A DNA stretch of 64,000 nucleotides, from NCBI RefSeq assembly GCF_002954445.1, contig NZ_MQWA01000001.1, positions 3,865,780 to 3,929,779 on the forward strand. Reading direction: 5' to 3'. The notes under the pieces were generated by a model. That model was given only the letters and a program-made list of their open reading frames with translations. It searched no databases and was not told the DNA's origin. The stretch comes from Rubritalea profundi. GTDB lineage: Bacteria > Verrucomicrobiota > Verrucomicrobiia > Verrucomicrobiales > Akkermansiaceae. The position numbers and the translations under genes were made by a program. Shown here in pieces: positions 25,821 through 35,101 of the stretch. Positions within the stretch are counted from its first letter, which is position 1. Every line of letters starts with the position of its first letter.

Positions 25821-27712
25821 ATGGCATCTAAAAAAGTAGCGAGAAAAATCGCAACAAAAACAGCAGCAAGTAAGTCTACTGTTAAGAAGGCTGCAGCAAA
25901 GAAAACTGCAGCCACAAAGACTGCAGCCACAAAGACTGCCGCGAAGAAAACTACGGTCTCAAAAAAGACATCCGTGAAGAAGGCCGCTCCCAAAAAAGCA
26001 GCCAAGGGCAAGAAGACTGTATCTGCCGCGCCAAAGTCAAAACTACAAGCCCTCCTCGATGCTGAAGCTGAAGCGAAAGCTAAGCGCGTAAAAAAAACTC
26101 CCAAAAACCGTATCGACACACCTGAGATTCAGGAAAAGGTACGTGAACTTATTAAGCTCGCTAAAGAGCAAGAGTATCTCACTTACGATGACATCAACGA
26201 TATTCTACCAAACAACCTCGTTGAACAGACTGACGTAGAAGCAATCCTCGAACGACTCCGCTCCATGGAGTTCGACATCATCGATGCATCGGAAGTCGAC
26301 CGCTACCGCGACAAGAAACGCGAAGGAGCCAGCGACGATGAGCCAAAAACTGAGCAAAAGTTAGACATCCTTGATGATCCAGTCCGCATGTACCTCAAGC
26401 AGATGGGTCAGGTTCCCCTGCTTACGCGTGAGCAAGAAGTGGAGATCTCGAAGCGTATTGAGGACGCTGAACTTACCGTTCAGAAGTTCCTTCACCGTTT
26501 TGGTTTCGTGCCTGATTCCTATCTCGAACTAGCAGACAAACTCATCAAAGGCAAAGAGCGCTTTGACCGCGTCATCCTCGATAAGAAGATTGAATCACGC
26601 GAGCGTTACATGAAGACGCTCCCTAAACTCTGCGATCAACTTCGTCAGTGCCACGAAGACACCGACGACATTTTCCGTAAGCTCAATGCTAAAAACCCAA
26701 GAGGCGTGGCCAAGCTCGAAGCTGAGCTAGAAAAGCAACTTGGGTTATCGCTAAAATCTACCAACGCTTTTTCTACAAGCAGAAGGTCGTGGAAGATTTC
26801 TGTGAAGTTGTAGAGGACTACCAGAAGAAATTCTGGAAGTACCAACGTAAAGTTGACGCACATCCCGACGAGAAAGAATTTGAAACAAAGATCCGTGAAA
26901 CTCAGCAGCACTCATGGTTCTCATCCGAAGGCTTCGCTCAGAACAACAAAGATCTGCGCCACTGGATGAAGATGGCTTACAAAGCTAAGACTGAAATGGT
27001 CGAAGCTAACCTCCGCCTCGTTATTTCAATCGCCAAGAAGTACACTAACCGTGGACTCTCCTTCCTCGATCTCATTCAAGAAGGCAACATGGGCCTAATG
27101 AAGGCTGTTGAGAAATTTGAATACCGCCGTGGTTACAAATTCTCAACCTACGCCACATGGTGGATCCGTCAGGCAATCACCCGCTCTATCGCTGATCAGG
27201 CGCGTACTATCCGTATCCCGGTCCACATGATCGAGACAATCAACAAGCTCATGCGTGTGCAAAAGCAGTTGGTTCAGGAATACGGTCGCGAACCATCTCC
27301 AGATGAAATCGCAGAGGAAATTCACCTCCCTGTCGAGCGTGTCCGCGCAGTTCTCAAGATGGCTCAACAGCCCATCTCACTCCAGGCGCCCGTCGGTGAT
27401 TCTGATGACACTTCCTTCGGTGACTTCATCGAAGATAAGGCTGCAGAAAACCCAATGGAAGAAGCTGGCTTCGCAATGCTCAAGGAGAAAATTATCGACG
27501 TTCTCGATACCCTCACTGAGCGTGAGCGCGAAGTGTTAGAGCAACGATTCGGACTCAAGGACGGCTATAGCCGCACGCTTGAAGAAGTTGGTCGCCAGTT
27601 CCAGGTTACCCGTGAGCGTATCCGTCAGATCGAGGCAAAAGCGCTGCGTAAGATGCGCCACCCTACGCGTATCCGCAAGCTGGAAGGCTTCATCGAGCTT
27701 CCAAACATGTAA
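25821..27712 (+). CDS. rpoD: RNA polymerase sigma-70 factor, interrupted by an apparent 1-nt deletion
   Basis: This is the primary sigma factor. From the ATG at 25821 it begins with a Lys/Ala/Thr-rich extension of about 90 residues. Region 1.1 follows ([20 protein letters not shown]), then region 1.2 ([21 protein letters not shown]). Regions 2-4 are [31 protein letters not shown] and [20 protein letters not shown]. The frame changes at about 26742. The sequence CTTGGGTTATC gives L-G-L-S in the first frame, while adding one base after CTTGG gives L-G-V-I-A-K-I-Y and joins the two halves into about 630 residues. Because the gene is essential, a sequencing or assembly error is the likeliest cause. 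A promoter candidate is TTGACA at 25759. Confidence 0.93.
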
Positions 27713-27745
27713 GACTAACTGCTTCTATCAAACATACTTTAAATC

Positions 27746-27778
27746 AAAAGCGCGTCGAATTACTCGACGCGCTTTTTG
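27746..27778 (+). terminator. Bidirectional terminator between rpoD and the dehydrogenase gene
   Basis: AAAAGCGCGTCGA (27746-27758) pairs perfectly with TCGACGCGCTTTT (27764-27776) over a 5-nt loop, with T-runs on both strands. It can end both convergent units. Confidence 0.92.
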
Positions 27779-27825
27779 TTACAAAAAAGCGTGACGTTTA
27801 CACGAGTTTTACGACGAAAAAAAAC

Positions 27826-29238
27826 TTAAGCGTCAGCAATCTCTTCAGCCGGGTAGGTCCAGATCTCGCTTAAGGTCGGGTGGTAGTGCGGAATCTTAGC
27901 TAACTGACCCGCAGTGGAATGGAATGCCATGGCGACCACGATCTCATGGATGAGTTCAGCAGCCTCAGGTCCGACTACTGAACCACCGAGGATTTCTTTG
28001 GTTTTAGCGTCACCTATCAATTTAACAAAGCCATGTTTAGATCCGTGAATCATGGATTTGCCATGATCATTGAATGGATGAGTTTCCACGATCACCTCGC
28101 GGCCAGCTGCTGAGGCTTCGATTTCAGTCATGCCAACTGCTGCAACTTGAGGATCGGTAAAAATGCCGTAGAGCTTGAGACGGTAGTCAATTTTGCCAAA
28201 GTCGCACTCCTTCTCAATAAATTTGATGGCATTCTCAGCAGCGAGTTCACCTTGCTCAATGGCGATGTGGACAATTTCATAGGGGCTACAGACGTCACCA
28301 CAGGAAAAAATATGAGAAACGGAGCTCTGCATATCAAGCCCTACAACCACTCCACCCTGCGAGTTGAGCTCGATGTTGGCTGCATCAGCTCCGAGGTTTA
28401 TTGTGTTCGGCTTCCTACCTGTCGCAGCGAGTATTGCGTCGGCATCTACAAAGGTCTCTACCCCACCTTTTTCATAAACAACACGCTTTTTGCCGTCGGG
28501 AGTTTTCTCAACCCGTAATAAGCGCGTGTCACACTCGATCTTCATTGTACGTGATGTGAGCGCAGTCTCTAACTCATCGGCTAGATCCACGTCCATCCCA
28601 GTCAGTAGGTGGCCGCTGCGTTGGATCACAGTCACCTGTTTATCAATTGCTTCAAAATAGTGAGCCATTTCCAAAGCGATTGCTCCTCCTCCTAACACCA
28701 CAAGAGAATCAGGAGCGTCAACCATATCTAACACGTCATCTGATGTGAGATACCCATGTTCATGTAGTCCTGGAATATCCGGAACAAAAACGCTAGAACC
28801 TGTAGCTATAATAAATGTCTTAGCTGTCACCATTGTTGAGCCACCATCCTTGAGCTGAACCTCTAGTGTGTGCGGATCTTTGAATGTTGCGTGACCGCGG
28901 ATGAGTTCAAATCTGCCGTCTTGCATTTGCTCGGATCGATAGTCAGAAAACTCCTTTATCAAGCGGCGCTTACGCTCGATAACTGTCTCAGTGTTCACCT
29001 TGCTTGATGTCACCTCAATACCAAACTTCGCAGCTTCTCTAACTACGAGATTGCGGTTAGCTGACTCAATGAGTGCCTTGCTAGGCATGCACCCGCGTAA
29101 AATACAAAGCCCACCGAGCTCGGCTGCTCCATCTATCACTACCACCTTCTTGCCAGCCGCTGCAGCAGTTCTCGCCGCGGCATAGCCACCACTGCCGCCA
29201 CCAAGAACGGCAATGTCAAATTCTGTATTTCTTTTCAT
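27826..29238 (-). CDS. Dihydrolipoyl dehydrogenase-family flavoprotein
   Basis: This 470-residue pyridine-nucleotide-disulfide oxidoreductase has an FAD site (DIAVLGGGSGGYAAARTAA), the redox disulfide Cys45-Cys50 (GGLCILRGCMPSK), an NAD(P) site (SLVVLGGGAIALEMAHYF) and a dimerisation domain with the His-Glu pair (HYHPTLSEIWTYP). The GCMPSK variant instead of the usual CIPSK places it among divergent Lpd/mercuric-reductase-like proteins, so the natural substrate may not be lipoamide. No pyruvate or oxoglutarate dehydrogenase E1/E2 genes are nearby. The App1-like gene lies 24 nt upstream on the same strand. Confidence 0.85.
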   Translation of the reverse strand: MKRNTEFDIAVLGGGSGGYAAARTAAAAGKKVVVIDGAAELGGLCILRGCMPSKALIESANRNLVVREAAKFGIEVTSSKVNTETVIERKRRLIKEFSDYRSEQMQDGRFELIRGHATFKDPHTLEVQLKDGGSTMVTAKTFIIATGSSVFVPDIPGLHEHGYLTSDDVLDMVDAPDSLVVLGGGAIALEMAHYFEAIDKQVTVIQRSGHLLTGMDVDLADELETALTSRTMKIECDTRLLRVEKTPDGKKRVVYEKGGVETFVDADAILAATGRKPNTINLGADAANIELNSQGGVVVGLDMQSSVSHIFSCGDVCSPYEIVHIAIEQGELAAENAIKFIEKECDFGKIDYRLKLYGIFTDPQVAAVGMTEIEASAAGREVIVETHPFNDHGKSMIHGSKHGFVKLIGDAKTKEILGGSVVGPEAAELIHEIVVAMAFHSTAGQLAKIPHYHPTLSEIWTYPAEEIADA

Positions 29239-29262
29239 AAATCTTGTTTTATTCGCTGTAGA

Positions 29263-30324
29263 CTACAGCAATCCCTTCGTTTGTAAAATTGTCCGCATCT
29301 CATCCGCCGACTTCGCAATGTTCGCGGTAGAATCTCCGTATTTGGCATTCACCGTTTTATATTTAGCGCGCACTTCGTTTGCTCGCAATGTTCCTGAGAC
29401 ACTTCTAATCAAAATAGCTAACACCTTTTCAGCTCCATAGGATTCCAAGGCTGCTGCATAAATTTCTGGGTCGCGCTGACTGTCATCTCCAATCAGGACG
29501 AATTTTGCCTGTGGGTACCAGGACGCGACCTCATCGATTGCCTGTCGCTTGTGTATATCATGACTTGGCGTCAACCATTGCTCGGGTGTGAGTCCCCAGT
29601 TGGTCATGAAAAGTCCTCCATCTGGTAGCTGAGCGCGGTGAAAAATTCGCTTCAAAAAGTTTGCCAAGTTCCACGGAGAACTTGTCACATAGAAAACTGG
29701 ATGCTCCCCTCCCCGGTTTAGCTCCGTGACTAAACTACCCACTCCAGGAACCAATTCACGTGTGAGCGAGTTTCCGAACAAAGTAGTTTCTAGCATCTTC
29801 CCCATAGAAATTGACCCAGTCTCCATCAATGTGTCGTCTACATCGCTAATGATCACCAAGTCCTTGAACTCACGGCTACCAATCAACTCCACTTCTGCAG
29901 AATACCCATGGTTCGGCAAACTCACCTGGACACTTTTGATTTCTTCGTCACAGGTGTCGTGGAGTTCGAAGTAGCCTTCTTTGTTAGAACGTACAGTGAT
30001 CACCCTATTTCCCATTTTCACCTCAACCCTAGCATTGGGGAAATCGAGAGTGAACCAATTACTAGCCATCCTCTTGAAATTCACCCACTTGTCGTCCTTA
30101 GCCTTTGGCGCGGTCATCACACGTAATGCCATCACTCTACCAAAAAGGTAAATCCCCCCTGGATGCTGGATCGCATTATACACATCTGCCACAGGGTGCG
30201 CCTTCTTACGCGGGATCCAAAATGTCATCAAGTACCAGATTACCCCGAGAAGCCATTCAACCACCAGCGCACCATGGCGCAGCCATATAATCAATCGTTT
30301 CATCGACACCACAAGACCTATCAT
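29263..30324 (-). CDS. App1-type phosphatase, DUF2183 family
   Basis: This 353-residue protein has a basic, hydrophobic N-terminus (RLIIWLRHGALVVEWLLGVI and following) that likely anchors it in the membrane. A beta-rich middle part follows, then the App1 catalytic domain. Its phosphatase motif is DLVIISDVDDTLMETG (Asp161 and Asp163), with FYVTSSPWNLANFL and FVLIGDDSQRDPEIYA as later motifs. In yeast, App1 is a Mg-dependent phosphatidate phosphatase; bacterial members are presumed to act on phospholipids. It is divergent from proA and probably cotranscribed with the downstream flavoprotein. Confidence 0.78.
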   Translation of the reverse strand: MIGLVVSMKRLIIWLRHGALVVEWLLGVIWYLMTFWIPRKKAHPVADVYNAIQHPGGIYLFGRVMALRVMTAPKAKDDKWVNFKRMASNWFTLDFPNARVEVKMGNRVITVRSNKEGYFELHDTCDEEIKSVQVSLPNHGYSAEVELIGSREFKDLVIISDVDDTLMETGSISMGKMLETTLFGNSLTRELVPGVGSLVTELNRGGEHPVFYVTSSPWNLANFLKRIFHRAQLPDGGLFMTNWGLTPEQWLTPSHDIHKRQAIDEVASWYPQAKFVLIGDDSQRDPEIYAAALESYGAEKVLAILIRSVSGTLRANEVRAKYKTVNAKYGDSTANIAKSADEMRTILQTKGLL

Positions 30325-30395
30325 ACGTCAGCACGATGACAAGCGAGCAACATAACAGACTAGGCAAAAAGGCTATTTTCAACTATAGCAAATCT

Positions 30396-31682
30396 ATGAC
30401 ACCAGAGGAAATTCACGCATCCATTTACACAATGGGCCAAAAAGCACGCAAAGCAGCTCATTCACTCTCACTACTGAGTGCTGAGAATAAATCTAGCATC
30501 CTGCGTGCGATGGCTCAGGGACTCCGTGATTCCTCTGCTGCTATCCTGACAGCCAATGCTAAAGATATTACTGCGGGTTCCTCTAAGGGCCTCAGTGGGG
30601 CTTTACTCGATCGGCTAAGACTCGACGCTGCCCGCATCGAGTCCATCGCTGCCGGTGTTGATCAGGTTGCGGACCTGCCTGACCCAGTCGGTGAGTCCTT
30701 GGAAACTGTGACTCGCCCTAACGGTATCATTATCGAGAAAGTTCGAGTCCCAATCGGAGTGATCGGTATCATTTTTGAGAGTCGCCCAAATGTCACTTCA
30801 GACGCTGCTGTGCTCTGTTTAAAATCAGGAAACGCCACTATCCTCCGTGGAGGATCTGAAGCGATTCATTCGAACAAAGCAATCGCTGAAGCGCTACAAT
30901 CTGGTGGAGAAAAAGCCGGTCTTCCCGAAGGTGCTGTCCAGCTTATCCCGTTCACTGACCGCGAGAGTGTCAAAGTCCTTGCCGGTATGGATAAATACCT
31001 CGACCTAATCATTCCACGTGGTGGCAAAGGTCTGATTGAGACTGTAGTGAGTCTCGCAAGAATGCCCGTCATTAAGCACTACGATGGCATCTGTCATGCC
31101 TACGTCGATACAGCTGCAGATCAAGATCTAGCCGTCGCCATCATTGATGACGCAAAAACGCAAAAACCGTCCGTCTGTAATGCGCTCGAGACTGTTCTCG
31201 TCAACAAAGACATAGCTGAAGCCTTTCTACCAAAGCTCGCTCAACGACTTCAAGTTCGCGGTGTTGAAATCCGTGGTGACGAAGCCACGCTTGCTATTCT
31301 CCCTAACATCATCGCAGCCAGCGAGGATGACTGGAGCACAGAGTACCTGGACCTCATTATTTCCGTGAAAGTCGTGGCTAGTCTCGATGATGCTGTTGCG
31401 CACATCAACCACTACAGCTCACAACACAGCGAGGTCATCATCACCACCGATGCCGCCGCCGCTGCTCGTTTTCAATCTGAAATCGACAGTGCTTGCCTAT
31501 TCCATAACGTCTCCACACGATTCGCTGACGGTGAAGAATTTGGCTTCGGTGCTGAAATTGGTATCAGCACGGACAAACTCCACGCTCGTGGACCAATGGG
31601 TCTCAAAGAGCTCTGTAGCTACCAGTACCGCATCTCAGGCACAGGTCAGATCAAGGACATCGCTCGGCAGAGTGGTCTATAG
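30396..31682 (+). CDS. proA: Gamma-glutamyl phosphate reductase
   Basis: ProA reduces gamma-glutamyl phosphate to glutamate semialdehyde with NADPH in proline synthesis. Signatures are VPIGVIGIIFESRPNVTSDA, ILRGGSEAIHSN, IPRGGKGLIETV and the catalytic Cys in KPSVCNALETVLV. The frame is open back to 30336, but the ATG at 30396 (MTPEEIHASIYTMGQKARKA) gives the normal length (428 residues) and leaves room for a promoter opposite the divergent gene. proB is not in the window. Confidence 0.95.
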   Translation: MTPEEIHASIYTMGQKARKAAHSLSLLSAENKSSILRAMAQGLRDSSAAILTANAKDITAGSSKGLSGALLDRLRLDAARIESIAAGVDQVADLPDPVGESLETVTRPNGIIIEKVRVPIGVIGIIFESRPNVTSDAAVLCLKSGNATILRGGSEAIHSNKAIAEALQSGGEKAGLPEGAVQLIPFTDRESVKVLAGMDKYLDLIIPRGGKGLIETVVSLARMPVIKHYDGICHAYVDTAADQDLAVAIIDDAKTQKPSVCNALETVLVNKDIAEAFLPKLAQRLQVRGVEIRGDEATLAILPNIIAASEDDWSTEYLDLIISVKVVASLDDAVAHINHYSSQHSEVIITTDAAAAARFQSEIDSACLFHNVSTRFADGEEFGFGAEIGISTDKLHARGPMGLKELCSYQYRISGTGQIKDIARQSGL

Positions 31683-31727
31683 TTTCGAACTTGCACAAAT
31701 GCACGCCGCAGCCACGCTCTGAAACTT

Positions 31728-32330
31728 ATGAAAACTCTTCTCTTTTGTTGTTGTGCTATCGCGCTAGGCTCACTTTCTCTTGTGGCTGAACCTACTCCAT
31801 CTACTCCATCTACTCCATCTACTCCATCTACTCCATCTGCTACAGTGGCGATCTCTATAGACGTCCCTAGCCCCGCCTGGTCGCTCAAGATCAGCAGCAT
31901 TCACACGAAAGAAAACAAGCTGCTCATCGTGTGCAGTGTTCAGAAAAAAGAGGGCTTGGCTCCATCAGTCATGTCAAAAGCTAAAGACTCAGTAAATATT
32001 CCCAGTAAGTTCACTAAGCTGCCTCGTAGAGTCTATGTTACGGGCCAACAGTGGAACTACAGTGACGGCTATGAAGCTGTCACTGCTGAGGAATTGAAAA
32101 AGCTGCTAGTTGGCGCTACAGAAGTTTATTCCGCTAGCAAACCGCTCACGAAAAAATCCTTCATTGGTTTAGCGGTAAAAGGCGCCCATGCTCTCGCTAA
32201 AAAAAATAATCTACCATCCCGGGTAGTAGAAATCGATGGCAAGCCGCAGATTGTCACTATGGACATGCGCCCAGAGCGCTTCAACTTTGCCATCAAAGAC
32301 GGCAAAGTTATTCGCGTCACTAAAGGTTAG
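31728..32330 (+). CDS. Secreted hypothetical protein with Thr-Pro-Ser repeat
   Basis: The 200-residue product has a signal peptide (KTLLFCCCAIALGSLSLVAE). A TPS repeat follows, encoded by five copies of a 9-bp unit, then a globular part of about 160 residues (SWNYSDGYEAVTAEELKKLL-like; WSLKISSIHTKENKLLIVCS). I recognise no family. The repeat is a flexible linker just after the cleavage site. Its stop overlaps by 4 nt the stop of the convergent DUF389 gene. Confidence 0.6.
   Translation: MKTLLFCCCAIALGSLSLVAEPTPSTPSTPSTPSTPSATVAISIDVPSPAWSLKISSIHTKENKLLIVCSVQKKEGLAPSVMSKAKDSVNIPSKFTKLPRRVYVTGQQWNYSDGYEAVTAEELKKLLVGATEVYSASKPLTKKSFIGLAVKGAHALAKKNNLPSRVVEIDGKPQIVTMDMRPERFNFAIKDGKVIRVTKG
31793..31837 (+). 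repeat. 9-bp coding tandem repeat (TACTCCATC x5)
   Basis: Five perfect copies encode Thr-Pro-Ser units next to the signal peptide. The unit is a multiple of three, so changes in copy number keep the frame and alter only linker length. Confidence 0.9.
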
Positions 32331-33562
32331 TTGTCGCTCACCCGCACCAAGCGTGTGATCACGCGGACCTTAAGTTTCCGCTTAGAGTGCGCATTTGCCG
32401 CGCTCTGTAGTAGCCCCACCATTTCGGCACTCACGGCTTCAGAGCTATCGATGGTGATTTCCACCACCTGCACTCCCGCTTTGTAAGGCATCTTCTTTAC
32501 CGAACTAACAACGAGTCCATCTACGGCTGCTACCTTTTCATAGGCCTCTGTGATGTCATCGCCACCAGCGAGTTGCTTCACGATCAATGACGACAAGGGG
32601 ACCATGAGACCAAACATCACCAAGGTGAAAACAATCATCGTGCGCTTTGCCCAGACTGTCGACTGGCCACCTTTGCCACGAATTCCAGCCATGAAGAAGT
32701 TCATAGCAGAGCCTAACACGATAGCCACAGCGTTGGTTCCAAATAAGATCGCGGCACCTTGAGCTACTTGGTATTTACCAAAGGCCAAACAAATTCCAGT
32801 GGTAGCAATCGGCGGAACTAAAGCAGCGCCAATCGCTACACCAGCCAGAGCTCCACTCAGTTTAGGCCTAGCCAAGCAATAACTAGCTGCCACACCAGAG
32901 ATGAAGGCGATGCCGAGATCTAACACGCTAGGTGCACCGCGAGCGATGAGTTCGTCGGTCAGACCGTAGCCGCATAGTCTAGCTAGGGTTCCTAGCAAGT
33001 AGCCAACAGCAAGCGCCGAAATGAATCCCAGCCCAACAGCCTTCTGACAACGCCTCCATAAAGGCCAATTCCCCTGAACCACAGATAATCCCCCGCCTAG
33101 CAATGGAGTCATCAGCGGCGCCACTAACATGGCCCCTGTCACCACCGCTCCACTGTCTGCGATCAGCCCCAAAGCTGTAATTGCTGTGGCTAATAACATC
33201 AAAGAGCCAAAATCAAACGACCAGCGACTCTTGTCTTCGATGTCCGCAAATAGGGCAACGCGTTCATCACGACGAAGCTGTGGCACCGAAAGCTGCAAAC
33301 TACGCTCTAGTCTATTCCGTAGGCGGTGGCCAATTGGCTTTTCCCCACGGATCACCGCAACACTCATGCCCTCAGTGCCTCGCAGTAATTTATCGGGAAC
33401 TGTGCCAAATAGTTTTCTCCTCACAGAACTCACCCCAGATGCCCCGATCAGCATCATGCCATAGTTATCCTCACTCACCTCCTCCCGAATCGCAGCATAC
33501 ACCGAATCATTGAGCCTTACTTTCCTAGAAACGGTTTCAGGTTTCACGCCTGAGCGTCGCAA
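32327..33562 (-). CDS. DUF389 membrane protein (C-terminal part of a split Usp-DUF389 protein)
   Basis: The first 75 residues look like the second half of a universal-stress-protein domain (NYGMMLIGASGVSSVRRKLF, MSVAVIR). They are followed by a DUF389 membrane domain with about six hydrophobic helices: DFGSLMLLATAITALGLIAD, VVTGAMLVAPLMTPLLG, VAIGAALVPPIATTG and NAVAIVLGSAMNFFMAG. The role of DUF389 proteins is unknown. The first half of the Usp domain lies in the upstream frame (33544-34062), and the two overlap by 19 nt at an eight-T tract. A -1 shift there gives one protein of about 578 residues. A TTG at 33562 could otherwise start this part alone. Confidence 0.8.
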   Translation of the reverse strand: MRRSGVKPETVSRKVRLNDSVYAAIREEVSEDNYGMMLIGASGVSSVRRKLFGTVPDKLLRGTEGMSVAVIRGEKPIGHRLRNRLERSLQLSVPQLRRDERVALFADIEDKSRWSFDFGSLMLLATAITALGLIADSGAVVTGAMLVAPLMTPLLGGGLSVVQGNWPLWRRCQKAVGLGFISALAVGYLLGTLARLCGYGLTDELIARGAPSVLDLGIAFISGVAASYCLARPKLSGALAGVAIGAALVPPIATTGICLAFGKYQVAQGAAILFGTNAVAIVLGSAMNFFMAGIRGKGGQSTVWAKRTMIVFTLVMFGLMVPLSSLIVKQLAGGDDITEAYEKVAAVDGLVVSSVKKMPYKAGVQVVEITIDSSEAVSAEMVGLLQSAANAHSKRKLKVRVITRLVRVSDN

Positions 33563-34062
33563 AAAAAACTTTCCAATCTTTGCTCACCCACCTCCAAGGA
33601 CACATCGTCTGTGTCAGGTTGCACAAAAAAGGCTGTCACATCTTCACCAAACGCATCGGCGGCTAGTTTTAAACCACGACGTGAATTAGGACCGCCAGCA
33701 CAGGGCAAAAGTACTTTCCCTATACCGGAATCACCATCTCCGATCCGCAGAACCATGATAGCGCAATGCACGGAATCAAGCAGTCCTTGAATTGCACTTC
33801 GGTAAAACTCAGGGTGGCTTATCCTGTCCTGTAGTACTAACAAGTTAGCCTTTGTATCAGTAAGTTGAGTCATCACCGATTTACGTATGTTAGCGGTTTC
33901 CACTTCTCCTAATTCGACAGCGATCGCATCCTGAGCCCCTATTACCTCTGAAATCCCCTCCCACCAATCATTCTGAACATCAGCACCCCACACGGCTTCA
34001 CCTATCGATGGTCCATCCTTCACGCGAAGAACGGATAACTTTGAAGCATTAGCTCTTGTCAA
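33544..34062 (-). CDS. Usp-like N-terminal part of the split Usp-DUF389 protein
   Basis: This 172-residue frame begins MTRANASKLSVLRVKDGPS. Its second half starts a Usp-like domain (IGKVLLPCAGGPNSRRGLKL, VTAFFVQPD) that stops abruptly after RLESFFCDAQA. The missing second half of the domain is found in the -1 frame directly downstream. The zero-frame TGA is at 33544-33546. Related DUF389 proteins with an N-terminal Usp domain are known, so a single product is the expected form. Either a T was lost (9 to 8) or the shift is made during expression. Confidence 0.75.
   Translation of the reverse strand: MTRANASKLSVLRVKDGPSIGEAVWGADVQNDWWEGISEVIGAQDAIAVELGEVETANIRKSVMTQLTDTKANLLVLQDRISHPEFYRSAIQGLLDSVHCAIMVLRIGDGDSGIGKVLLPCAGGPNSRRGLKLAADAFGEDVTAFFVQPDTDDVSLEVGEQRLESFFCDAQA
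33562..33568 (-). promoter_or_regulatory. Candidate -1 frameshift site U UUU UUU
   Basis: In the zero frame the mRNA reads AGU UUU UUU UGC, a canonical X-XXY-YYZ slippery heptamer. Slipping back one base gives UUU UUU UUG CGA, exactly the downstream DUF389 frame. A weak stem (CCUGAAA with UUUCUAGG, one bulge) lies about 20 nt downstream, farther than is usual for a stimulator. Transcriptional slippage on the eight-T run is an alternative. Confidence 0.5.
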
Positions 34063-34658
34063 ACCTCAACGACCATTGCACCAACGCAGCGGAGGACTCG
34101 CGATCCCTAACAACCAACAGAATATTCACGCCCACAAACTAACCACATACTTTCCCAATCCAAGAAAATTCCTCCCACCCGACATAGCTGAGTTAGTCAC
34201 CACTAAAAAGTTAGAAACAGCTGACATGGTGAAATGCTTCTACCGCGAAAAACACGAAAAACGCTAAAAGTCCAGCTCGATGAAGTACCTCTACCACGAA
34301 TATTCGCTAGCTCGATGAAGCGGTGAAGCCGCCCTCCTAGGAGCGCCTGGACCCCAACTTGGTAGCTCACGACCACAGTCGAACGGCCATTGTCTCAGGC
34401 TAACGAAAACTGCAGCACTGGTAGCCCAACGAGCTTGCGGAACTCAGCCCAGTGTCGTGACGCAGTCGCTGCGCTGGGATTCAAACAAAACCCTAGGCAA
34501 CTCTGAAGGAGTTGTGGAGCAATACCATCGTGAGCTCCGTTAAAGCTTATCCAATATTCTGACCGCACCACTGCAACTGAATTATTCATTGTTCCTTCTT
34601 AATTGGAGCGCAGCGACAAGGCTTGCATAAAAGTGGCTGACACTACACATTGATTTCA
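34063..34658. other. Gene-free region with degenerate repeats
   Basis: About 590 nt carry no convincing gene. They contain AGCTCGATGAAG twice (34275 and 34311), ACCGCGAAAAACACGAAAAA (34243), GGAGCGCCTGGACCCCAACT with TTGGTAGCTCACGACCA (34338-34374). Parts resemble stretches at 11667 and 44768. A short minus-strand frame (34395-34589) shows no domain or signal. Confidence 0.45.
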
Positions 34659-35087
34659 ATGCCACACACCACCGCCAGCATCATCAACCAGTGTCGGGAA
34701 TCTGGGCTCCGCCGCACCAAAGCGCTCGAGTTACTCATCGACACTCTGTTATCCTCCCCTAGGCCGATGACTCTGGCTGAGCTTTCGGAACACAAGAACC
34801 TCAACACCCAGTGTGATAGAGCGACAGTTTTCCGTCTACTCCAAAGGCTTACGGATAAAGCTGTGGTTCGTCGACTAGGCCTCCACGAGCGCGCAGCCTA
34901 CTTCACCCTTTTACTGGAAGGTCGCCATCAGGATTTTCTAATCTGCTCTGAGTGCGGCAAGATCGAGCCGATCAAAGCTCCCTGTCCAGTCCATGCGCTT
35001 GAGCGCGAAATTGCCAGCTCCACAGGTTTCACTGAACTCTACCATGAGCTTGAATTTTTTGGTATATGTCCAGCCTGCAGTAAGTAG
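34659..35087 (+). CDS. Fur-family transcriptional regulator
   Basis: The 142-residue product starts at the ATG 34659 (the frame is open back to a TTG at 34650). It has an N-terminal winged-helix domain (GLRRTKALELLIDTLL, DRATVFRLLQRLTDKAVVRR). A C-terminal metal and dimerisation domain follows, with DFLICSECGKIEPI and FFGICPACSK, the two CxxC pairs of the structural zinc site. The regulatory metal site HxH is reduced, so it may be Zur-like or Fur-like, and the metal cannot be told. It is followed after 14 nt by xerC. Confidence 0.85.
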   Translation: MPHTTASIINQCRESGLRRTKALELLIDTLLSSPRPMTLAELSEHKNLNTQCDRATVFRLLQRLTDKAVVRRLGLHERAAYFTLLLEGRHQDFLICSECGKIEPIKAPCPVHALEREIASSTGFTELYHELEFFGICPACSK

Positions 35088-35101
35088 CCACCCCATGAAG
35101 C

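Noticed and set aside
26736-26752. Programmed frameshift in rpoD
   Set aside because: The join has no X-XXY-YYZ heptamer and no A/T run, so a missing base is a simpler explanation.
34395-34589. 64-codon minus-strand frame in the gene-free region upstream of the Fur-family gene
   Set aside because: No signal peptide, no domain and no operon partner; the region consists of degenerate repeats.
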